5,935 bases of DNA from Candidatus Altimarinota bacterium (GTDB lineage: Bacteria; Patescibacteriota; Gracilibacteria; BD1-5; UBA6164), in contig JAMOOA010000179.1 in NCBI GenBank assembly GCA_027066255.1, forward strand, positions 1-5,935, written 5' to 3'. The notes beneath the pieces are model-generated. The model was not told where the DNA came from. It was given only the letters and a program-made list of their open reading frames with translations, and made no database searches. This document shows, piece after piece, positions 1 to 5,935 of this stretch. A program made the translations under genes and the position numbers. Positions within the stretch are counted from its first letter, which is position 1, and each line of letters starts with the position of its first letter.

Positions 1-995
1 TTTATACTCCAACTAATCACTTCTCTAGCTTTATACGGAACGACATCTCCATACATATCTGGAACAGTGAAATCCTTTTTTTCAAGAGTTACCGTTTTTG
101 CGTTTGGAATGAGTCCATAGATACTCACGGCATTATCAGAAATAAACTTCTGGAGATTCTCGAGTTTATTATTTTTTTCAAATATCTCTACCAATACCTG
201 AAGTGCTATCGGAGAAGTGAATACTCCTGCAGCACACCCGCAGCATTCTTTTGTATGTTGTGGGTGAGGGGCACTATCTGAACCAAAACTGACTTTTGGG
301 TGTCCTGATAATGCTAATTCGAGAAGTGCGTCTCGGTCTTCATGTCTTTTTGCTATGGGTTTACAAAAGAGATGTGGCTTCATTGCTCCTCATATAACAT
401 CATCAAGGGTAATTTCAAGATGCTGAAGAGTGATAGTTGCATGCAGGTTTGGATACGCGTCCAAAGTATCAGCTGCTGCTTTGGTGGTGATATGTTCCAT
501 GATTATTTTGAGATTTGGGAATTCTTTTGCTATCTCCTCATAGTTTGGCATGAAATTCGCTTCTCTATCCATCACAAAATCCCCCGTTTCTCCATGAATC
601 GAAAGAATAATTCCCAAATCTTGCATATCTGAAAATATTCTCTTACTCGCATCTGAAAGAATACTCGTTACTCCTCATTCTGAATTTGTAGTGATTCCTG
701 CTGGATACAGTTTGACAGTAGTTGTATAATCCTTGATTCCTTCCAATATTTCTCTCGTGAGTCCTTCATGAAAAAAAACAGTCATATACGGAGTAAAATT
801 GTCATCCGACGTAACTGTTTCTATTCTTTGTTTATAATCCTTCAGTTCCTGAAGTGTCATCACTGGTGGGACTAGGTTTGGCATGATTAGTGCTCATGAG
901 AAAGTTTCACTCGTAAGTGGAGCAACAATGTCTTTCATCTCTCCATCACGGAAATGTACGTGCATATCAAGAGGATTGCGTATCTGAAATTCCAT
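1..995 (-). CDS. pyrC: Dihydroorotase (PyrC), C-terminal end cut by window edge
   Basis: Zinc amidohydrolase that reversibly cyclises N-carbamoyl-aspartate to dihydroorotate, step 3 of UMP synthesis; cytoplasmic. Seen: 331 codons from an ATG at 995. The metal-binding signature DMHVHFRDG gives H12 and H14. K95 in VKLYPAG matches the carboxylated lysine, H134 (IHGE) and H168 (MEHITT) the other metal ligands, and D240 in GSDSAPH the catalytic Asp. This is the E. coli-type PyrC (348 aa), not the PyrC/allantoinase type. The last visible residues, ISWSI, match the E. coli end (VRWSVKQ), so only a few residues and the stop are missing. In-frame UGA codons at 894-896, 675-677 and 390-392 (residues 34, 107, 202) need Gly; the second gives NSEGGVTSI, matching E. 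coli NSHGGVTDI, and the third gives [10 protein letters not shown] against GGVRPHLYC. No Shine-Dalgarno motif precedes the ATG. It lies 98 bases after pyrF-pyrE, with a possible terminator and promoter between. Confidence 0.96.
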
Positions 996-1006
996 AGAAG
1001 TATTTC

Positions 1007-1038
1007 TAAAAAATAAAGTACTGTTTGTATAGTACCTT
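1007..1038 (-). terminator. Hairpin plus T-run between pyrF-pyrE and pyrC (terminator or attenuator)
   Basis: On the minus strand AAGGTACT (1038-1031) pairs with AGTACTTT (1022-1015): 8 bp including one G-U, with an 8-base loop. An A and then six Ts (1013-1008) follow. This has the form of an intrinsic terminator, though the stem is AT-rich and weak. It ends only 12 bases before the pyrC ATG, so it could end the upstream transcript or act as an attenuator for pyrC. Termination strength cannot be judged by eye. Confidence 0.4.
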
Positions 1039-1056
1039 ACTCTGAGTTATTCTCAA
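1029..1056 (-). promoter_or_regulatory. pyrC: Candidate sigma-70-type promoter for pyrC
   Basis: Minus-strand TTGAGA (1056-1051; 5 of 6 to TTGACA) and TACTAT (1034-1029; 4 of 6 to TATAAT) are separated by 16 bases. The -10 box lies in the upstream arm of the hairpin at 1015-1038. A start about 7 bases downstream would fall near 1022, giving a leader of about 27 bases that lacks the upstream arm. In AT-rich DNA such matches arise by chance, so confidence is low. Confidence 0.3.
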
Positions 1057-1093
1057 CCCTAGTTATTTTTTGATGTGGAAAGATTGTGGAATA

Positions 1094-2515
1094 TTATTTT
1101 CTCATACTCTTGACCAACTCATTCCATTCATTTTTAGGTTTTTCTGATATCTGTATTCCATCTGGAATCCTGGGAAAATCTTTTCTTTGTTCTTCGGGGG
1201 TATTGTCGTCCCAATAGAGTTCAAATTTCGGAGGAGTAAAGCAACTGATTATAGGAATTCCATTTTGAGAGTCTTGCTCATATCTATTTCCAACACAAGC
1301 AATAGCGATAACTTCTCCTCCTGCCTCATGTATGAGATTGGTCATCTTCTGAATCGTTGTTCCTCTACTGACAATATCTTCGCTGAGAACTACTTTTTTT
1401 CATTTGAGATTAATAGCATGTCTTTTGAGTGCCATGTTATTATTGTCATTGTCTGTTTTCTCTGTATACACCGATTCTTCAACACCAAGCTTTTCCGCAA
1501 GATACAAAGATATACGAACGCTTCACATCTGCGCTCAGACTATCACATCTGGGAGTATATTTTGTTCACGAAATTTTTCTGCAAGTTCAGTTGTTGCTCT
1601 TTCTATTACTCCGTAATTCCTTTCTATTGCTCAGATATTTATATAGGCATTGCTGAGGACTTTACTTGTAAAACGACAGTACTTTCCTCCTTCTGGACGA
1701 AAGTAAAACGCTCAGATGTAAGAAAATATATCTTTCCATGTTCCGGTGTAGAGAAGCTTTTCAAACTCAAAATTTGTTCCTGATATTTGCTCCACTCCCT
1801 GTATTTCTGTAAAAAATTGCCTTACAGTTTTGGGCTTGTCCTCAGACTGGAGAATAGGTCTTCCCATAACAACATAATCAACTCCTCTCTCTACAGCATC
1901 TTTTGGGGTCATAACTCTTTTTTGGTCATGAGTATCTCCTCACGCAAAACGAACTCCTGGGTTGAGTATTTTGAAATCAGACTCTGAAAATACTTCTCTG
2001 AGTATCTTTGTTTCCTGTCAAGAACAAACAACTCCATCAACTCCTGAGTCGAGAGCTAGTTTCGTGAGTTTCAGAACAGAATGTTTTGGATTCTCATCGT
2101 ATATCTGTGCGGTATCTTCATCATCTTGAGATGTAAGAACTGTGATAGCCAGTATATCGAAATCTAAACCAAGTTCTTTTTTGACCTTCATAGCTTCTTT
2201 GAGAGTCGCGCTTCCAGAATTCGCATGAATAGTAAGTAAATCAACACTCTTATGAAGGCCTGAATTGTGAAGTTGTGTCAGATAATTTCTAATAGTATTG
2301 GGAATATCGTTCCACTTTGGATCAAGCATAATTCTTACTGGTGTCCCTTCTATAAGCTTCTTAATTCACTCGAATCCTATGCGTCCTATCATGTCGTTGA
2401 ACTTGTACATCACTTCTAAGGTATACTCTGAAGCTCATGTAGAAATTTCTTGAATAATATCTTTTACTTCTTCTGGAAGAAGATTATCAAGAGCAATAAT
2501 AAGCTTAGTTTTCAT
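1094..2515 (-). CDS. pyrFE: Bifunctional OMP decarboxylase / orotate phosphoribosyltransferase (PyrF-PyrE fusion)
   Basis: Catalyses the last two steps of UMP synthesis: OPRT adds ribose phosphate from PRPP to orotate, and OMPDC decarboxylates OMP to UMP. Seen: 473 residues, ATG at 2515, TAA at 1094-1096. OMPDC domain at about 1-235: IIALD (D10), K38 in YKFND, then D65-P-K67-W-N-D70-IPNT, which together form the catalytic Lys-Asp-Lys-Asp set; phosphate-site features MTPKDA and DYVVMGRPI (218-220). OPRT domain at about 240-473: VGAQMGS (327-332), EKTDND loop, and PRPP-binding motif [13 protein letters not shown] (375-387). Nine in-frame UGA codons read as Gly (residues 27, 50, 166, 192, 268, 295, 327, 331, 372). 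The domain order is the reverse of animal UMP synthase (OPRT first) but is known in kinetoplastids and some bacteria. It begins 12 bases after the fusion-gene stop and has no Shine-Dalgarno motif. Confidence 0.95.
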
Positions 2516-2527
2516 AATCTAGAAAGG

Positions 2528-4921
2528 TTAAGAGAAAAAAGGAGTCTTTATATCACTCATTGGTATATCCATCATACGAGAGTCTTTGATTTCTTCAAGG
2601 TCATCTATAGAAATCTTTCCTCTATACAGCTCCTTGAGGTCTCATCCTTTGTCTATATAATTACTCACTGCCAGGTACCCATTTGTATAAACCACATCTT
2701 TCATAAATACCCCAGATTTTGAAGGGTCTTTGAATCCTCTCTTGAGGCGAAGTATATATGTAAATATCCCTCCATAGTCGTCCCCATAGTATTCCACTAA
2801 CTTTTTGACGAGCCTTCTATAAGAATGCTTGAGTGTGTACTGAGTAAAGAAATACCTCTCAAAAATAGAGTACGTCTTTCTGTCATGTTTTGTGAGAAAT
2901 CTTGATTGATTGTAAATAGCGATGCCTTCTTCTGTTTCTATGTATCCTGCCGTTCCTCTAGAAAATATAGAAAATTTTGAAAGTCTTCCGTTTACCTTCC
3001 TCAGATAGTGTCCTTCCACTTCATGAGCTACTACTGAGCGAAGCTCTCTTTTCCCAACACTTGCACCGGTACGGAGTATGAGCTGATCTCCTTTCATAGT
3101 AAAGCGTGCCGTTCCTTCTCTTTCTATAAGTCGCGTTTTGATGTTGTAGATATGATTAAACTTCTTGAGATAGTCCCTTATGTCTTCAAAAAATAATATG
3201 TCTTCTTCCTGCTTAATAAGATGACTATTTTCCAGCATTTTTTTTGCATAATCGAAGTTTTCAGGGATGATATCTCCAAAAATCTTCTGGGAATATTCTG
3301 TCATTCCCGCAGTATCCTGGGATTTAAAGGCCTTTACAAAGAGAATTTTATTATGTATCTCTTGTTTCTTTTTTTGAAATAAGTAGGAAAGGGGAATATC
3401 TGGTATTTCTATATTTTCTAATTTTTCTAAAAGCTCTTCTGTGTCGAGAGATACATCCTGGTATTCAAAATTAGGTACATACTCTCCCTTTTTCTGAATA
3501 AACTTCTGTCTTTCTGATTCTATATTTGTAGGGGTAACGAGCTTGAGAATCAGAAGTTTTTTTTCTATTTTTACGAGATTTTCGTCAAGAGCAAGAAGCT
3601 GTTTCTCGTGTGTTTTTGTCACAGCTGTATTTTTCTCTGTATTTTTCTCTGTATTTTTTATAGCTGGATTTTCACCTTTTTTATATTTAAAAGGATCTAC
3701 CAGGAATCATTTAAGTGAAGTAAGCCCCAAAACTATATTTATGTCTTCTAGATCTTTTATGAGAAAACGAATTGATTTCTTTGTTCCTCCTATTTCACAA
3801 TCACATTTAATCTTTGTGTTTTCTTCTGGAGGAAGTTTGAGAACATTTTCTACAAACTTTCTGTCTATATAGTTTGAGCTCTGAGATACGCGTATATTCG
3901 CAAGATACGTATGTTTTTTATCTTGTATATTGAGAGTAATATACTCTTTCGTTCCAAGAACTTTCTTCCCGCTGATGGACTTGATTTTGTCTTCTATTTC
4001 TCCAGAAAACAAGTCCCTTCAAAGACGTACTCATTTTTCCACTGATTTTACTTCTATTCCTTCAACCCTCTCTAAGCGAGACTTGAGTGGGGCAAGGTTG
4101 GCTACTTGTACTTCAAGCCCAGCTCTGATATTCATCTCTAGTAAAAGTGGTCCATCTTTCTCATCGAGAACAACGTCACATCACAGGTATCATATCTTTG
4201 TGACTTGTTGAACTTTTACAGCAAGAAAAAGTATATCTTCCCAATCCGGGAGGATTATTCCTCTTACATCCCCGATACCAGGGATGCTTTTTATCATCTT
4301 TGATCCTTTTGTTATATAGGTGAGTTTTCCTGTTCCTATGTCGATCCCTACAGCACAAGCTCCTCCATGAATGTTGGCTTTCCCTCATGACTCTTCTGTA
4401 GGAATACGCATCATAGCCATGACAGGAACCATGTTGTAACAAATGATTCTCAAATCTGGGAGTCCGTATTTTCCAAGGAGCTCTATTTCCTTCGTCAGGA
4501 CTACTTTTTTTTCTATTATCACCGTGTCTCTCCCTCCTGAAAGAGAGAAAAAACCATCTACAATATAGTGGAGATGCTCCCTGAGCCTTGTTCCTGTATA
4601 AGAAGCTCCTGTATTAGTTATAAAGCTCCCATCAGCTCCTTTTGATTCAAATACTAAAATTCCTTTCCCTCCATACCCATTGTTCGGTTTCACAACAAAA
4701 GGAGGTTCTAAAAGCGCTGTAGAACTCTCTGTAATTTCTGAATGTTTTTTAAATGTCGCAAGTGTTGCAGGAACTGCAATATTATGCCTTGAGAGAAATT
4801 GCTTTGTCTTAAGTTTAGAATCAGCAAGTTTTCGAGAAATAGAAAAGTTATTGGATTTGATATATTCTAGATTTCTCGCGTTTTGACCAAGAAGTCAGTA
4901 TTGTTTTCAAAAAAATGCCAT
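2528..4921 (-). CDS. Three-domain fusion: ATP-grasp amidoligase, degenerate RimB-like retropepsin, DUF1704 metallopeptidase
   Basis: A 797-residue protein, ATG at 4921, TAA at 2528-2530. (1) Residues 1 to about 300: an ATP-grasp of the alpha-L-glutamate-ligase-like (RimK-related) family. It shows GQNARN near the start, KPNNGYGGKG (78-87), PVMAMMRIPT, GKANIHGGA, GYLGCDVVLD (to D253) and metal-binding LLLEMN (E262, N264). (2) About 304-410: a RimB-like/DUF785 domain ending LGLTSLKGFLVDP. Where active members carry DTGA, this one has RVSQ (344-347), so protease activity is probably lost. (3) A charged KNTE-repeat linker, then about 434-797: DUF1704 with HEVEGH (633-638, an HExxxH zinc motif) and TEEGIA (663-668, probable third ligand), as in MATCAP carboxypeptidases. 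Nine UGA codons read as Gly (residues 5, 9, 179, 244, 247, 297, 301, 405, 760). No signal peptide or membrane segment, so probably cytoplasmic. Inferred role: ligation and removal of amino acids on an unknown target. Its start is 2 bases after the ftsX stop. Confidence 0.93.
3626..3658 (-). repeat. 12-bp in-frame tandem repeat encoding KNTE
   Basis: The unit tgtatttttctc (plus strand) occurs at 3626-3637 and 3638-3649, with a partial third copy at 3650-3658. It encodes KNTE-KNTE-KNT in the linker between the retropepsin-like and DUF1704 domains. Because the unit is a multiple of three, copy-number change would only alter linker length. It is too short and too regular to be a CRISPR array. Confidence 0.85.
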
Positions 4922-4923
4922 AA

Positions 4924-5820
4924 TTATTTCAAGTATTTACGAGATGAGAGAAGTCAACTCAATGCCCCTATACATACGCAGAGTATAAACTCTATGAGAA
5001 GTACAATAGTAAAGTCACTCAGAATACTTCCTCCTCCAAAGTTTGCAGAAAGAATAAACTCTACACTACTCAAAAACATAAAAAATAGAAGCACACTCAA
5101 AATAAATGCTATAGCCGAATATATAGCCCCTTGAAGAGAAAATGGTCCATATATAAAGAGCTTACTCCCTCCTACTAGTCGAGTAATATATATCTCATTT
5201 CTATAATAATAAATGAAGTTCCCAATGATGGAATAGATGATAATCGCAATAGAAAAGAAGAATATCCCAATGATAATATATAGTCCTACCTGGAGGACTT
5301 CGAGTGTTCCCACTATCTTGGTAATCCTACTATATTGAGAAGAATAGTTAGAAAAATGTCCTTTCTCTCCTTTCTCAGAGTTAGAGAGAACAAATGCCTT
5401 TCACTCTACGAGATAGTTTAGTCTCTCAAACTGGTCGAGTTGTATCTGTGTCAGAGTAATTGTTTCTGGAAGAGGATTCTCACGTTCCAGTATTTTCACA
5501 AGATCAGGGTCTTTTGTACGTAATTCTTCAAGAACCTCCTGTTTTGTTTTGTACTGAATATGGACACTTGGAAGTTCTTTTTTGATTCCCGAGAGAAGGT
5601 CTATGACATCTCCCGAATTTTTATCATAATCGTCTTGAAGATATAGTGAGATAGTGAGTTTATCATTTATCCCATCGATGATTTTAAAACTCACATCATG
5701 GAGTAATAATAGAATATTTATAAAGAACATCAGAAGGGTCAAAACAAGAACAGAGGAAAAGCTCAAGAAACTGTTTCTTGTAATGTTTTTAAGTGAGTAT
5801 TTGAGAAGTCTAAGGAACAT
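4924..5820 (-). CDS. ftsX: Cell-division permease-like protein FtsX
   Basis: Membrane subunit of FtsEX, an ABC-transporter-like complex that, with the ATPase FtsE, joins the divisome and activates peptidoglycan hydrolases in characterised bacteria. Seen: 298 residues, ATG at 5820, TAA at 4924-4926, close to the usual length of about 300. Layout: basic cytoplasmic N-terminus (LKYSLKNITRN), TM1 at about 18-40, an extracytoplasmic domain at about 41-170, TM2 at about 176-200, TM3 at about 231-253, TM4 at about 270-288. The family signature after TM2 is clear: NEIYITRLVGGSKLFIYGPF (208-227). UGA codons at 5401-5403 and 4954-4956 (residues 140, 289) read as Gly. A TTG at 5835 would add five residues; I chose the ATG because MFLRLLKYSLKN resembles usual FtsX starts. 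No ftsE is in the window. Only 2 bases separate its stop from the next ATG, suggesting translational coupling. Confidence 0.93.
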
Positions 5821-5843
5821 GGAAAATAATTTCAAATAAATTC

Positions 5844-5861
5844 TCAGATATTGTAATCTGA
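5844..5861. repeat. Perfect 6-bp inverted repeat upstream of ftsX
   Basis: TCAGAT (5844-5849) and ATCTGA (5856-5861) are perfect inverted copies around a 6-base spacer, ending 24 bases before the ftsX ATG. It could be a small operator or a weak leader hairpin. There is no T-run after it on the minus strand, so it does not look like a terminator. Chance occurrence is possible. Confidence 0.4.
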
Positions 5862-5904
5862 TTGACTATTTTTGCAAACCTCAGAGGAACTTTATAAAGA
5901 TATT

Positions 5905-5935
5905 ATTTTAACAGCTTTTTATGTAGTTTTGTCAA
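5905..5935 (-). promoter_or_regulatory. Candidate promoter for the ftsX-led operon
   Basis: On the minus strand a perfect TTGACA (5935-5930) is followed after 19 bases by TAAAAT (5910-5905; 5 of 6 to TATAAT). The spacer is longer than the usual 17; an 18-base spacer gives the weaker TTAAAA. The region has TAA or TAG stops in all three minus frames and shows no coding signal, consistent with an intergenic leader. A start near 5898 would leave a leader of about 78 bases before ftsX. The -35 box touches the window edge. Confidence 0.45.

Larger units (their letters stand above)
1..5820 (-). other. UGA read as glycine throughout (genetic code 25)
   Basis: Twenty-three in-frame UGA codons interrupt the four genes. 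Their lowest plus-strand coordinates are: pyrC 894, 675, 390; pyrF-pyrE 2435, 2366, 2018, 1940, 1712, 1631, 1535, 1523, 1400; fusion 4907, 4895, 4385, 4190, 4181, 4031, 4019, 3707, 2642; ftsX 5401, 4954. Each gene keeps one frame across all its UGAs, and homology continues on both sides of them. Where the family residue is clear it is Gly, for example GYLG in the ATP-grasp, VGAQMG in OPRT and NSEGG in PyrC. Tryptophan is separately encoded by TGG. No visible gene ends in UGA. Confidence 0.96.

Noticed and set aside
1187..1783. 198-codon open frame on the plus strand
   Set aside because: It lies opposite the OPRT half of pyrF-pyrE, whose motifs are unmistakable, and its translation shows no recognisable domain. 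It is an antisense shadow.
2390..2430. Apparent loss of the first catalytic Lys of OMP decarboxylase (LEVMY where E. coli has LKVGK)
   Set aside because: Aligning YKFND with the KVND variant of this motif places K38 at the catalytic position, so the Lys-Asp-Lys-Asp set is complete.
3626..3658. Possible CRISPR-like array
   Set aside because: The units are directly adjacent 12-mers without spacers and sit inside a coding frame.
3543..3872. Plus-strand open frame rich in Phe and Ser
   Set aside because: It is antisense to the retropepsin/DUF1704 junction. The F/S-rich composition is the mirror of Lys/Glu-rich coding on the minus strand.
4176..4442. Minus-strand open frame of 88 codons
   Set aside because: It is in a different frame from the ATP-grasp domain, which continues across the same bases with conserved motifs (GKANIHGGA, GIDIGTG, GYLGCD) once UGA is read as Gly.
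1..5820. Genes broken by nonsense mutations (pseudogenes)
   Set aside because: All interruptions are UGA, never UAA or UAG. Frames are preserved across every one, active-site residues are intact, and the affected positions match conserved glycines.
1..5820. UGA as tryptophan (code 4) or selenocysteine
   Set aside because: The positions call for Gly, not Trp or Cys/Sec. TGG is used for Trp (for example ISWSI in PyrC), and the UGAs are too many and too scattered for selenocysteine.

Overview
The window is AT-rich, all of its genes lie on the minus strand, and it uses a reassigned genetic code. Read with the standard code, every gene breaks into pieces. Read with UGA as glycine (NCBI code 25), the pieces join in one frame into four intact proteins. 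I counted 23 in-frame UGA codons. Many fall where the families have an invariant or near-invariant glycine, and all three visible stop codons are TAA. This code is known from Absconditabacteria (SR1) and Gracilibacteria (BD1-5/GN02), so the source is most likely one of these Patescibacteria (CPR) lineages.

In transcription order (right to left) the layout is as follows. A 115-base leader (5821-5935) holds a candidate promoter and an inverted repeat. Next come ftsX (4924-5820), a 797-residue three-domain fusion protein (2528-4921), a pyrF-pyrE fusion (1094-2515), a 98-base intergenic region with a hairpin plus T-run and an overlapping candidate promoter, and pyrC (1-995), which runs off the left edge. 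The first three genes are separated by only 2 and 12 bases and look like one operon. No gene-free stretch exceeds about 115 bases, and I see no credible gene on the plus strand.

The two pyr loci encode steps 3, 5 and 6 of de novo UMP synthesis: dihydroorotase, orotate phosphoribosyltransferase and OMP decarboxylase. FtsX is the membrane subunit of the FtsEX divisome ABC system; ftsE is not in the window.

The most unusual gene is the fusion. It joins a RimK/glutamate-ligase-like ATP-grasp domain, a RimB-like retropepsin-fold domain whose catalytic DTG motif has been lost, and a DUF1704 (MATCAP-like) HExxxH metallopeptidase. By domain logic it could be a single-chain writer and eraser of amide-linked amino-acid tags. 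No substrate can be read from the sequence.
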